A stretch of DNA of 64,000 bases from DTYU01 sp040756575 (GCA_040756575.1 JBFLYP010000004.1:62001-126000); one strand, 5' to 3'. Counted from the stretch's first letter, positions 17,411 through 25,917 are shown. Notes: generated by a model not told the origin, from the letters alone. Program-made: numbers and translations.

Positions 17411-18712
17411 ATGCGGAAAGCAATTCAAGTCCTGCTTCTGTTGATAGTGTTCAGCCTGGGGCTTTCGCTTCCGGTGTGGGCTGATGTTAAATGGACACAA
17501 CCCCTTCCTCCCCCCTCCTGCTATGCCGGCCGTGAGTACACGCGCCAGCACTGGGTTGATTTATACGTCAACGAACGAATGGTGGGGGCGCAGTGGAACT
17601 CCTCCGGCTCCCGAATACTCTTTTCAGGCTACTGCTCTGTTTTCGACCTTCGGCCTGACTATAATCAGGGCTACACGGCCGTCGGGGACAACGACGGCGT
17701 GGCCTGGAACGCGGCGATGTATCTCGACGCCCTGGGGGTGCCGCAGGTTGACGGCTGGTGGATCGTCAGCCCGTCTTTCTGGCGGGAGAAGTACGGGAGC
17801 GCCCCCCAGATCTTCGGCGGCTCGGAGCTCCTGAGCGTGCCGGCCTACACGGTGAAGGACGAGAGCGGATTGGATCCTAAGAGTACCATCGACAACCCCA
17901 AGTGCTTCAAGAACGGCCCGACGGGCGGCTTCGAGGCGGGAGGCTACCAGGTCTGGTACCACAACGGGAAGAAGTACGAACAGGGCTGGCACTGGCACTC
18001 CAGAGGGTCCAAATCTCCGGTAAGCATAACCCAGAAGTACGCCACCAAGATGTGGAAGGCGGACGTGACGACCCGCGCCGAGATCTGCTTCAACTACATC
18101 TACGGCCTGTCGGTTGCGGGCGTGCAGCCCCAGGGGTCTCCCTCCGGCGGGAAGCAGACCTGGCAGGCCACGTTCTACAACACCACGCCGTTTATCGCAA
18201 AGAACGTCTCCTTGCGGGCCTACGTGGTGCAGGACGGCAAGTACACCCTGGCAGCGCAGACCTCGACCGACATCGGGCCCCTGCCGTTGGGCAACGGCTT
18301 CGGCGGGTTCCAGACGCCCGCGGTGTCCTGGAAGGACGGGCAGGGCGTCAGCCGCTCCGCGCTTTGCAACACGATCACCTGGACGTTTGAGACCTTCGTG
18401 CCCTCGGGCCAGCCGAAGGAAGGCCCGGCGGTGGCGCTGGTCGGTAAGAAAGTAGGCGCTGATCCTGCTGCAGTGAGCTGCTACCTGGTGCGGATGAGCC
18501 TGCCGGGCGAAAACGAAAGCTGGTACATCATTGCCCGGGAACCGGTTTTTCTACCTGGCGCCTCGGGCAGCCCGGTCGTGCAGGTGCGACGCGGTAAGCT
18601 CTATCTTGTGGGCGCGATCAAGGACACAGTCGGCAGCAGCCTTGGGCTGCCTGGGAATATGGCGGAAATCACCCCGGCGGACAAGCTTCAGAAAGAGGTG
18701 AACAGGTTTTGA
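17411..18712 (+). CDS. Exported protein of unknown function with GxSGSP motif
   Basis: A 433-residue exported protein. The signal peptide ends at about residue 25 (LSLPVWA). The mature part is rich in Trp, Tyr and Gly, with no membrane segment. Near the C terminus FLPGASGSPVVQVRRGKLYLVGAI resembles the active-serine region of chymotrypsin-fold peptidases such as SpoIVB (GMSGSP..). A matching His-Asp pair cannot be assigned with confidence. The central part shows copper-oxidase-like or beta-sandwich features only vaguely. Start ATG follows AAAAGGAGATGG. It overlaps the next gene by four bases. No family recognised for the whole protein. Confidence 0.6.
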   Translation: MRKAIQVLLLLIVFSLGLSLPVWADVKWTQPLPPPSCYAGREYTRQHWVDLYVNERMVGAQWNSSGSRILFSGYCSVFDLRPDYNQGYTAVGDNDGVAWNAAMYLDALGVPQVDGWWIVSPSFWREKYGSAPQIFGGSELLSVPAYTVKDESGLDPKSTIDNPKCFKNGPTGGFEAGGYQVWYHNGKKYEQGWHWHSRGSKSPVSITQKYATKMWKADVTTRAEICFNYIYGLSVAGVQPQGSPSGGKQTWQATFYNTTPFIAKNVSLRAYVVQDGKYTLAAQTSTDIGPLPLGNGFGGFQTPAVSWKDGQGVSRSALCNTITWTFETFVPSGQPKEGPAVALVGKKVGADPAAVSCYLVRMSLPGENESWYIIAREPVFLPGASGSPVVQVRRGKLYLVGAIKDTVGSSLGLPGNMAEITPADKLQKEVNRF

Positions 18713-19098
18713 GGATCAAGCAGGTTTTACCGGTTGTGTTTCTGTGTGTTTGCTGCTTCGCTTCCGGATGGCTCTGTCGGGAGCGTGCTCAAGCCATTTT
18801 CGAGCGCCGCGAAGCGGTGAAGCTTGCGGCGCAGGCGGAACGGCAAGCAAAAAAGATGCTGGTACGGGGGACGGTAATCAGCGTTTTGCCCGGCAGCATC
18901 CGGCTGCAGGTGAAGGACGGAACAAAGGATCTGCGAACGTTTTACTACACGGTGATAGTTATCGGGGGCAGAGTGCAAAACCAACCCGGGGAAGCTGACT
19001 TGTCGGAGCACTTTTGGATCGGCGACAAAGTGAGCGCGTTAGTTGACCGACAAAACCATCTGCTCTGGATCAGAAAGAAAAATAGGTTAGCCAGATAG
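18709..19098 (+). CDS. Membrane-anchored small protein, unknown
   Basis: A 129-residue protein starting at TTG 18709, overlapping the stop of the upstream gene. Residues 5-23 form an N-terminal membrane anchor or signal (VLPVVFLCVCCFASGWLC). A charged helical stretch (about 28-48, ERREAVKLAAQAERQAKKM) follows, then a small beta-rich domain (VRGTVISVLPGSIRLQV, FWIGDKVSALVD) like an OB or SH3 barrel. Coupling suggests it works with the exported 433-residue protein. Confidence 0.55.
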   Translation: MRIKQVLPVVFLCVCCFASGWLCRERAQAIFERREAVKLAAQAERQAKKMLVRGTVISVLPGSIRLQVKDGTKDLRTFYYTVIVIGGRVQNQPGEADLSEHFWIGDKVSALVDRQNHLLWIRKKNRLAR

Positions 19099-19336
19099 TG
19101 CCATTTATGGTAGAGAAAAACAGGAGATTTTCGCCGAATTTCTCTTTGAAGTAATTGGCAATGCCTGGCAGATAGTCCCCTAAATGCTGGTAATGAAATT
19201 AAAAAGTCCTGGAGGGAAGGCGTCCCTAGGACGCCTTCCCCGCTGTGATAGGCGTCCTTCTTCTGATAAGTTTCCGTAAACTGAAGCGGTACTGGGGGGT
19301 AAGGGAAGGTAGCGCGAATCCGAAGGGTACTGTAGT

Positions 19337-19369
19337 TCCTCGTGAGGGACGAAATGTCCCTCACGAGAG
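19337..19369 (+). repeat. Perfect inverted repeat before ParB remnant
   Basis: CTCGTGAGGGAC, loop GAAAT, GTCCCTCACGAG: a 12-base perfect palindrome with a five-base spacer. It is followed by AGGAAAACTC rather than a T run, so it is not a standard terminator. It could be a parS-like or operator site. Confidence 0.5.
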
Positions 19370-19560
19370 GAAAACTCTGGCAGACGTAGCTGAAGCCCTT
19401 GGCGAAACCGAGAAGAACCTTAAGCGTCTCCTCAAGCTCAACGACCTGATCCCCGAGCTCCAGCAGCTCGTTTCCCGGGGCAAGCTCTCCTTCGGAGGGA
19501 CAAACGGCTGCAGATCAAGGAACCACCCGCGGCGGAGCGATAATCTCCCACAACGAAGAA
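19370..19560 (+). pseudogene. ParB-like protein remnant
   Basis: The frame TLADVAEALGETEKNLKRL followed by LKLNDLIPELQQLVSRGKLS is the central HTH region of chromosome/plasmid partition-type ParB proteins. After KLS the match stops abruptly (expected TTAAEQLA...), and there is no N-terminal ParB nuclease-like domain upstream. The fragment starts just after a perfect inverted repeat at 19337-19369. It is thus a truncated remnant of a partition or DNA-binding gene of the element. Confidence 0.6.
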
Positions 19561-19580
19561 GGCCCCGAAAAGGGGCCTTC
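19559..19580 (+). terminator. Hairpin, likely terminator
   Basis: AAGGCCCC, loop GAAA, GGGGCCTT at the end of the ParB remnant; the T run is weak. Confidence 0.5.
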
Positions 19581-19682
19581 GTCCTCCAGGAAAAAAAGAA
19601 AAGCTTCCGGGGAGCGATAACAGTTCGCATAATCTTTCAAAAGCGAACCGACTTAACTTAGAAACCTGCGTTTTGCGCTTTC

Positions 19683-19709
19683 GACCGGCCCTGTAAGGCC
19701 GGTTTTTTA
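19683..19709 (+). terminator. Rho-independent terminator
   Basis: ACCGGCC pairs with GGCCGGT, followed by TTTTT, just before the AAA ATPase gene. Confidence 0.8.
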
Positions 19710-19741
19710 GTTCGCACAATTTTTAAGGAGGCTTGATCTTG

Positions 19742-20812
19742 ATGAAAGTTCAAACACTCAACCCGGCGCAGCCGGCAGCGATGCAACTGAAAACGCAGCC
19801 GGAGCCCGTGGTAGTATCTCTGGCTAACGTGGAGCCCGAGCCGGTTTCCTGGCTCTGGGAGCCATACCTCCCCTTGGGCAAACTGACCATTGTCGAAGGC
19901 GACCCCGGCGCGGGTAAAACCTGGGTAACGCTGGCAATCTGCGCGAAGCTGACCAGTGGAGGGCACAACGTCCTTTACGCCACGGCTAAGGACGGGCTGG
20001 CCGACACCATCCGCCTGCGCGTTGAGGGGATGGGGGCGGACTTGAGCCGTTTCTACGTCCTGCGCGGGGTGAAGGACGAAAAAGGCGAGGAGGTTCTTTT
20101 TACCCTGGGGGACGTGGGGGGTTTAGAGCGGGCGATTACCGAGTATCAACCGGCGCTGGCGGTCCTCGATCCGATTCAAGGCTTCCCGGGCGGCAACGTT
20201 GATATACACCGGGCGAACGAGGTCAGGGCGAAGCTGGCCCCGCTTGTCCGGATAGCTGAAACTTACGGCTGCGCGGTGGTGATCGTGAGGCACCTGTCGA
20301 AAGCCCCCGCGGGACGGAGTATTTACCGCGGCTTAGGCAGCATTGACTTCACGGCGGCGGCCCGGAGCGTCCTTTTGGTTGGAGTGGACCAGAAAGGACA
20401 GCGGGCGGTTGTCCACCACAAGAATTCAGTTGGCGAACTGGGACCGAGTATGAGCTTTGAGATCACCGAAGGGCAGTTTTTCTGGCGCGGCGAGGTGAAC
20501 ATCACGGCGGCGGACCTGCTGCGACCGGACGCCGAGCCGGAGGAGCGGTCGGCCCTGGACGAGGCGGCGGGATGGCTTCAGGAGCTGCTGGCCGGCGGAC
20601 CTGTGGAGGCGAAGCTGGCAATGAAAGAAGCGAAGGCGGCGGGGATAGCGGATATCACCTTGCGCAGAGCGAAGGCGGTCCTGGGGATCAAAGTTTTCCG
20701 CAACGGGACACCAGGAGAGCGGGGCAGCGGAAAATGGTCCTGGCGGCTGCCGGATTTAGATGATCAAGATGATCAAGATGCCCTAAACTCAAACGATGAG
20801 CATCTTAATTAA
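19742..20812 (+). CDS. AAA ATPase, RepA/RadA-like replication protein of the element
   Basis: A 356-residue ATPase of the AAA_25 (plasmid RepA/DNA repair RadA-like) type. Walker A is VEGDPGAGKTWV near residue 57 and Walker B is LAVLDPIQGF near residue 140. VVIVRHLSKAP and IDFTAAARSVLLV are typical of hexameric RecA-fold helicases of mobile elements. The C terminus looks like a winged helix region. Shine-Dalgarno AAGGAGG suits ATG 19742 or TTG 19739. It probably drives element replication or DNA handling with the downstream Xis and integrase. Confidence 0.8.
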   Translation: MKVQTLNPAQPAAMQLKTQPEPVVVSLANVEPEPVSWLWEPYLPLGKLTIVEGDPGAGKTWVTLAICAKLTSGGHNVLYATAKDGLADTIRLRVEGMGADLSRFYVLRGVKDEKGEEVLFTLGDVGGLERAITEYQPALAVLDPIQGFPGGNVDIHRANEVRAKLAPLVRIAETYGCAVVIVRHLSKAPAGRSIYRGLGSIDFTAAARSVLLVGVDQKGQRAVVHHKNSVGELGPSMSFEITEGQFFWRGEVNITAADLLRPDAEPEERSALDEAAGWLQELLAGGPVEAKLAMKEAKAAGIADITLRRAKAVLGIKVFRNGTPGERGSGKWSWRLPDLDDQDDQDALNSNDEHLN

Positions 20813-20931
20813 GAGCCGCAAACCTTAGAACCGCAAGGCTTTCAGGGTACGGATTAAGATGCTCATTTAGTAAGTTTAGAGGATGATCAAGTTGATGATT
20901 ATCTTAAAAAAGATGAGGAGGTGAAGGCGGC

Positions 20932-21362
20932 ATGCGCAGCATCGCCGATCTGGTTACAACGCTTGCGGGGATAGGGGTGAAGTTCATCCCCATGCGCTCA
21001 AAGGGCAAGGTTGAAATCCGGCTGCAGACGCCGTGGCGGGGAGAGCCGCCGCAGGAGATTGAGCCGCTGATAAAAGACCTGGAGCAGCGGCGCGAGAAGG
21101 CCGTCAAATACCTGGTAGAGTCGAAGATCCTGGGCGAAGCGGTTTCCCTGCACGGGGAGCGGCTGCGGGTCCACCGGGCCAGGCCGATCTGCGTCTTGAC
21201 CTGCGCCTGCTGGCGCTGGAGCGTCTGGGCCGGTGCGTGATCGCCATGCTGGAGGACGGCAGGCTGGAGCTGCCGGAGGACACGTTGGCCTACATCGCGG
21301 CGACGCTGCCGGTAAAGTCGCTCGCGCGGTATCTTAAAGAGATTCAGGAGGGGATACGGTGA
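20932..21362 (+). pseudogene. TubC-docking-domain-like small protein, frameshifted
   Basis: The first frame (MRSIADLVTTLAGIGVKFI...LEQRREKAVKYLVE) looks like the TubC N-terminal docking-like domain seen in small proteins of Firmicutes elements. The sequence then continues in another frame (DLRLDLRLLALERLGRC, VIAMLEDGRLELPEDTLAY) to a stop at 21360-21362 overlapping the xis-like start. A single base change near 21175-21185 would join them into about 143 residues. The upstream ATG follows GAGGTGAAGGCGGC. Confidence 0.55.
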
Positions 21363-21532
21363 AGGTCTACACGGTGGCCGAGGTAATGAGGATGCTCAAG
21401 GTGCGCAAAAGTTACGTCTATGAGCTTATCTACACCGGGAGGCTGCGGGCGGCGAAACTGAGCGAACGGAGGCTGCGGATCACGGAGGAGGCGCTGAGGG
21501 AGTTCCTGGAGGCGCAGACGCGCCGGCAATAA
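21359..21532 (+). CDS. Excisionase-like helix-turn-helix protein
   Basis: A 57-residue MerR/Xis-type (HTH_17) DNA-binding protein, reading KVYTVAEVMRMLKVRKSYVY and ELIYTGRLRAAKLSERRLRI. The GTG start overlaps the stop of the preceding gene (GTGA). Being directly upstream of the integrase gene, it is the best candidate for the excisionase that binds the GAGGCGGACA repeats. Confidence 0.8.
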   Translation: MKVYTVAEVMRMLKVRKSYVYELIYTGRLRAAKLSERRLRITEEALREFLEAQTRRQ

Positions 21533-21617
21533 TACTCACCATAAGCTTGCAGGAAAGGAGCCGGGCGGGGGCGAAATAAACCCTTTGCCCGGCTCCCTTC
21601 TTTTCAGGGGGGATGCT

Positions 21618-22727
21618 ATGGCTTACATCAAACGAAGGGGGGCGAACAGCTACCTGATCGCCGTCTATTTGGGCCGGGACTCCAAAGGGAGACGCCGCTG
21701 GCACTACGAGACGTTTTACGGGACGGAGAAGCAGGCGGAGCACCGCAAGGCGGAGCTGGAGGTGAAATACCGCCGGCCTGCGGGGCCAAGGATGGCGGCA
21801 ATGACAATGGGAGAGTACTTAGAGCGCTGGCTGGCCAACACGGAGGGGACGGTCGCCGAAAGCACGCTGGAGACATACGCCCTGCACGTGAGGCACCTGA
21901 CGGCGGCGGTGGGGGAGATGCCGCTGTACGGGCTCACGGGCTTCGACCTGAAGACGCGGCTCAAGGACTACTTCAGGGAATACACCAGGACCAGGCCGCT
22001 GGCGCCAGCGACGATCAAGGGCATCTACGGGACGTTCCGCACGGCGCTGAGACAGGCCAAAGCGGACGGAGTGATCGCTGACGACTTGGCGGCCAGCCTG
22101 AAAGCGCCCCGGGTGCCGCACAAGGAGCGGCGGGTGCTGACCCCGGAGGAGCTGGTGCGGCTCCTGGAGGCCGCCAAGGGGTACAAGCACCACCTGGTAA
22201 TTCGCCTCCTGGCGCTGACCGGTATGCGGTTAGGAGAGGTGCTGGGGCTCAGGTGGCAGGACGTGGACCTGGAGCGGGGAGTCCTGATGGTCCGGCAGTC
22301 GGCCAACGTCCGGAAGCGCAAGCTGAACGACCGGCCCAAGACCGAGGCAAGTTACCGCACGCTGGCGCTGGACCAGGAGACGATAGCGCTTCTGGCGGCG
22401 CACAGGCGGGAACAGGAAAAAAGTAGGGTCGTTAATCTGCAGGGGCTGGTCTTCAGCGCCGCAGACGGAAGGCCGCTGCGGGCCAGGGGAGTGCGGTACG
22501 CTTTAGGCCGCGCATTGAAGAAAGCGAGGCTGGCGCACATCCGCGTGCACGACCTGCGGCACACGGCGGGCAGCATCCTGCTGGACGCCGGGAAGTTGGC
22601 GACGGTGGCCGCGTTCCTTGGTCACTCTACACCGGCGACGACCGCCGCGGTCTATTCTCACCCCGTCAGAAAAGGGGCAAGCCTGGCCGAAGTGCTGCCT
22701 GTAAAGCCGTTCCGCAAGGAAACATAA
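21618..22727 (+). CDS. int: Tyrosine recombinase/integrase of the element
   Basis: A 369-residue phage-type integrase. An AP2-like arm-binding domain is at the N terminus (MAYIKRRGANSYLIAVYLG), a SAM-like core-binding domain at about 60-160, and a catalytic domain from about 170. Catalytic residues are visible in LTGMRLGEVLGLRW (Arg I), HDLRHTAGS (His-x-x-Arg) and LGHSTPATTAAVYSHP (His, Tyr nucleophile). ATG 21618 is chosen after AGGGGGG; a longer open start at 21585 lacks a site. The gene ends 87 bases from attR, the standard position. It should act on the tRNA-Pro 3' end. Confidence 0.93.
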   Translation: MAYIKRRGANSYLIAVYLGRDSKGRRRWHYETFYGTEKQAEHRKAELEVKYRRPAGPRMAAMTMGEYLERWLANTEGTVAESTLETYALHVRHLTAAVGEMPLYGLTGFDLKTRLKDYFREYTRTRPLAPATIKGIYGTFRTALRQAKADGVIADDLAASLKAPRVPHKERRVLTPEELVRLLEAAKGYKHHLVIRLLALTGMRLGEVLGLRWQDVDLERGVLMVRQSANVRKRKLNDRPKTEASYRTLALDQETIALLAAHRREQEKSRVVNLQGLVFSAADGRPLRARGVRYALGRALKKARLAHIRVHDLRHTAGSILLDAGKLATVAAFLGHSTPATTAAVYSHPVRKGASLAEVLPVKPFRKET

Positions 22728-22742
22728 GGCTTCGCGGGTTCG

Positions 22743-22764
22743 GAGGCGGACAACGAGGCGGACA
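22743..22764 (+). repeat. Putative integrase arm sites, attR side
   Basis: Two direct copies of GAGGCGGACA at 22743-22752 and 22755-22764, identical to the repeats near attL. Confidence 0.6.
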
Positions 22765-22813
22765 GAATCCCTGGAGAGCTTGATAATACTGGCTTTTCCA
22801 ACGGGGGTGCACC

Positions 22814-22837
22814 TTCAAGTCCTGTCGCTCCGACCAG
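22814..22837 (+). repeat. attR, right attachment site
   Basis: An exact second copy of the 24 bases at 13632-13655 (tRNA-Pro 3' end with CCA). Only the 3' part of the tRNA is present here, as expected after integration. Confidence 0.93.
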
Positions 22838-22845
22838 GAAAAGTA

Positions 22846-22879
22846 CCGCGAAGTAAAAAGTTGGGCTTCGCGGTTTTTT
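22846..22879 (+). terminator. Terminator next to attR (ancestral tRNA-Pro terminator)
   Basis: CCGCGAAG pairs with CTTCGCGG, followed by TTTTTT. In the empty site it would directly follow the tRNA. From here to 23178 nothing else is recognised. Confidence 0.8.
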
Positions 22880-23178
22880 CATCTTCGTATAGGCAAACTA
22901 ATCTCCGGAGGGAACCCTATGTCGGCCGGGTTCTTCGGGCGTCAAATGATCCATTGCAGCGTCCTTCGCGCTCTTTATATTGGCTTACCGCAGACACAGG
23001 CCGGTGCCACCTCCTGCCGGATGCACCACAACTTTTCTCTTTTCCCACCAACTCCATATGGACATGGAAACTGTTTTCCCCATAAAATCGCCTTAAATAA
23101 CAGATGATGGCCGCCGGTTTAGGGGAATTGCAAAAGGGGTTGAGCCCCAGTGGAGGGGTTGAAGTTAGGAGGGGTGGA

Positions 23179-25071
23179 ATGGCCGTCAAATGGTCCGGGT
23201 ATTCCACAAGCGTTCTTTTTACGGTTATGCTTTCGTTATTAGCTTCTTTTATTCCGCCTTCGGCTTCAACGGCTGAGGAACCTAAGAACTGGTCCGTAAT
23301 CGACAGGGTGAGCGTTTCGAATACGGGTTCGGAGGGGAACGAAAACAGTTATTACGCAAGTATCAGCACAAACGGGCGTTACGTAGCTTTTTCTTCCGAT
23401 GCATCCAATCTGGTGTGGGGTGATACCAACAATACAGCAGATGTTTTCGTCTTCGATCGGCTAACGCGCCGGACGCAGCGTGTTAGCGTCTCCAGTAAGG
23501 GCGCCCAGGGGAATGGGAATCATCTCTATCCCAGCATCAGCGCCGACGGCCGTTTTGTGGCGTTCGTTTCAGATTCGAGCAACCTCGTGCCCGGCGACAC
23601 CAACGGGATGGCCGACGTGTTTGTACACGACCGGCAGTTGCACAGGACGGAACGGGTAAGCATTTCCGGTACCGGCATGCAGGCGAACGGGAATAGCTAT
23701 TTCCCCAGTATCAGTGCCGATGGGCGCTACGTGGCCTTTTCGTCCGATGCATCTAATCTCGTCAGCGGCGATACCAATAGAAAGGCCGATGTTTTCGTGC
23801 ACGATAGGTGGACGCGCCGGACGGAGCGTGTAAGCGTTTCCTCCACAGGCGCTCAGGGGGAAGGAGACCACCTCTTCTCGTGTATCAGTGCGGACGGACG
23901 TTTTGTTGCTTTTGCTTCTGACTCTGACAACCTGGTGAACGGTGATACCAACGGAACGGTTGACATTTTCGTTCATGACCGGCAGACTCGCCGTACGGAA
24001 AGAGTAAGTGTTTCCAGTAAAGGCGTTGAAGGAGACGGTGAGCACCTGTCGCCCAGCATTAGCGCCGACGGGCGTTATGTGGCGTTTGTTTCAAACTCGA
24101 AGAATCTGGTCGAAGGCGATACAAATGATATCGCGGACGTTTTCGTACGTGACCGTGAAAAAGGCCGGACAGAACGGGTTAGCGTGTCAACCACCGGCAG
24201 AGGGGGAGATAAAGACAGCCGCTCCCCGAGCATCAACGCCGACGGGCGTTATGTGGCTTTTATTTCGGATGCCGCGAATTTAACCCCAGGTGATACGAAC
24301 GCGAGGGCTGATGTCTTCATTTATGACCGGAAAACTGAAGGGATACAGCGGGTAAGTGACTCAAGAAAAGGTGCGCAAGGGAATGCCGACCCTGCTTTCC
24401 CCTGCATCAGCGCCGACGGGTCTTGCGTGGCCTTCGTTTCCGGAGCGGACAGTTTAGTACCCGGTGATTTAAATTATGTTTCAGATGTATTTGTGTCCTC
24501 AACACTTCCTTTCAAGGACATCTCCGGACACTGGGCGGCCCGGGCGCTGGAGGAACTGGCCGGAAAAGCCGTCGTCGGCGGGTACCCCGATGGCAGTTTC
24601 AAGCCGGATAATAAGATTACACGGGCAGAAGCGGTTGGGATTCTGGCGCGGGTAATGAAGCTTGCTCCCGGCAGCGAAAAGGAACTCAGTTTTTTTAAAG
24701 ACAAAAGAAACATCCCCGCTTGGGCGCAGGGTGCGGTGGCTGCAGCAGTGAAAGAAGGGCTGGTGGAGGGTTACCCCTTGCCCGACGGTACGGTGGTCTT
24801 TAATCCTAATGCAACTGTCAGCCGTGCCGAGTTAGCGGTGCTGATATCGCGTATTTTAGTGAAAAAGACCGGAGAGGTTACACCGGCGGTAATAACCTTC
24901 CGTGACGCCCACAAGATTCCTGCGTGGGCCGGGGATGCTGTGGGTATGGCGTATGCAAAAGGCATTATCGCCGGTTACCCGGATAATACCTTCAGGCCCC
25001 AAAAGTATGTCACCAGAGCGGAGGCTGGCGCAATGATCCTCCGGCTGTTAAAGCAGATTAGCGGCGGATAG
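23179..25071 (+). CDS. SLH-anchored seven-repeat beta-propeller surface protein
   Basis: An exported cell-surface protein of about 630 residues. After a signal peptide (ending near SASTAEE) come seven repeats of about 55 residues with core PSISADGRYVAF..., DTN.., ADVFVHDR and RTERVSVS (TolB/PD40-like). Seven is the number expected for a closed seven-bladed propeller. Three SLH domains follow (from FKDISGHWAARAL, FKDKRNIPAWAQG and FRDAHKIPAWAGD, each ending with a TRAEA or SRAEL element), which bind the S-layer cell-wall polymer. ATG 23179 is preferred (AGGAGGGGTGGA). The partner or ligand is unknown. Confidence 0.88.
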   Translation: MAVKWSGYSTSVLFTVMLSLLASFIPPSASTAEEPKNWSVIDRVSVSNTGSEGNENSYYASISTNGRYVAFSSDASNLVWGDTNNTADVFVFDRLTRRTQRVSVSSKGAQGNGNHLYPSISADGRFVAFVSDSSNLVPGDTNGMADVFVHDRQLHRTERVSISGTGMQANGNSYFPSISADGRYVAFSSDASNLVSGDTNRKADVFVHDRWTRRTERVSVSSTGAQGEGDHLFSCISADGRFVAFASDSDNLVNGDTNGTVDIFVHDRQTRRTERVSVSSKGVEGDGEHLSPSISADGRYVAFVSNSKNLVEGDTNDIADVFVRDREKGRTERVSVSTTGRGGDKDSRSPSINADGRYVAFISDAANLTPGDTNARADVFIYDRKTEGIQRVSDSRKGAQGNADPAFPCISADGSCVAFVSGADSLVPGDLNYVSDVFVSSTLPFKDISGHWAARALEELAGKAVVGGYPDGSFKPDNKITRAEAVGILARVMKLAPGSEKELSFFKDKRNIPAWAQGAVAAAVKEGLVEGYPLPDGTVVFNPNATVSRAELAVLISRILVKKTGEVTPAVITFRDAHKIPAWAGDAVGMAYAKGIIAGYPDNTFRPQKYVTRAEAGAMILRLLKQISGG

Positions 25072-25088
25072 GCCGGCCGTCAATGTAA

Positions 25089-25127
25089 AAGGGGCCGCGC
25101 ACCGCGCGCATGCCCCTTTTGCTTTTA
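25089..25127 (+). terminator. Rho-independent terminator of the SLH gene
   Basis: AAAAGGGGC and GCCCCTTTT flank a GC-rich loop, followed by GCTTTT. Confidence 0.8.
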
Positions 25128-25247
25128 ATTGTTTATGGCGCTGGTTTAACGGATAGTAGCCGGATGATTGGCCCGCGCATGCAGATGTTGGGGCCGCTCG
25201 TAATAACCGACGCCATCGGAGGAGGAGGATAATCGCGTTGCGCACCT

Positions 25248-25485
25248 CAGGGGACATCTAATTCTCCGGTACCGACCACAAGCCCTTCCTGGATATCCGT
25301 ACCGCCCCAGGCGCCTACTCATCTATAGCCTTTTTGAGTGTTTCTCGGTCTCCTGGTGTTTTTACTTCCTGCAGGCCGGCAAAGATATAGGCCTCGTGAT
25401 CAAAGCCGATCACGACTACGTTGTCGCCTGGCCACCGTATGGACTTTCTTCAAGGCGTTGAGAATGTCCGTTTCGGTGTATGCGG
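25248..25485 (-). pseudogene. Remnant of a von Willebrand A domain gene
   Basis: On the minus strand, fragments TETDILNALKKV, DNVVVIGFDHEAYIFAGL, KTPGDRETLKKAIDE and AWGGTDIQEGL line up as the middle of a vWA domain (the GGTDI segment is the conserved threonine region), but at least two frame changes are needed. No start or MIDAS DxSxS segment is left. The stretch 25490-25917 also contains short minus-strand reading patches (DLIFVAVNVPVIDEPDH) that may be part of the same dead gene; otherwise no gene is seen. Confidence 0.5.
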
Positions 25486-25917
25486 TTTCTTATCAAGTCC
25501 TCGTAGGCAGGCTGAAAACAACCCTGACTGGTAAGAAGAAGAGAGCCCAGGAAAGAGAATTCTTCGGTACCGCAGAGCTATTCGGTTACCGGTGGAATTA
25601 AGGAAAAGTAACAATGGGAGATTGTGGAAGAGGCCATAATGGTCCGGCTCATCTATAACCGGTACGTTTACGGCGACGAAAATCAGGTCCGACGGGTACG
25701 GTTAGGGCGGCTTGAATATCAGTGAAACTATGATCTTAGGACGTATATTTTACCTGTATTGAAAGCAAACTTTTATCGGCTGCATTAACTTTTGGCAACG
25801 GCGGAACAAGGTCAATTTTTTCAAAAAAGATATATCCTTTACAGGAAGGGATAGTCAGTTTTTCCAGGAGGGAAAGCAACCGGTCCCTAAAGAAAGCTTA
25901 TGGGAGGAGAATTCTGG

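Larger units (their letters stand above)
13632..22837 (+). mobile_element. Integrative element in tRNA-Pro (about 9.2 kb)
   Basis: The element is bounded by a 24-base direct repeat of the tRNA-Pro 3' end and has a tyrosine recombinase at one end. Decameric GAGGCGGACA repeats lie at both ends and could be integrase arm sites. Inside are an excisionase-like protein, an AAA ATPase of the RepA/RadA type, a ParB remnant, a DUF2283 module, three exported or membrane-anchored proteins and a coiled-coil protein. No phage structural, conjugation or relaxase genes are visible, so it is probably a satellite or mobilisable island. Several genes are frameshifted, suggesting decay or base-calling errors. 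Confidence 0.9.

Noticed and set aside
22880..23178. Small gene between attR and the SLH gene
   Set aside because: Open frames exist on both strands, but none has a ribosome site, protein-like composition or family resemblance.
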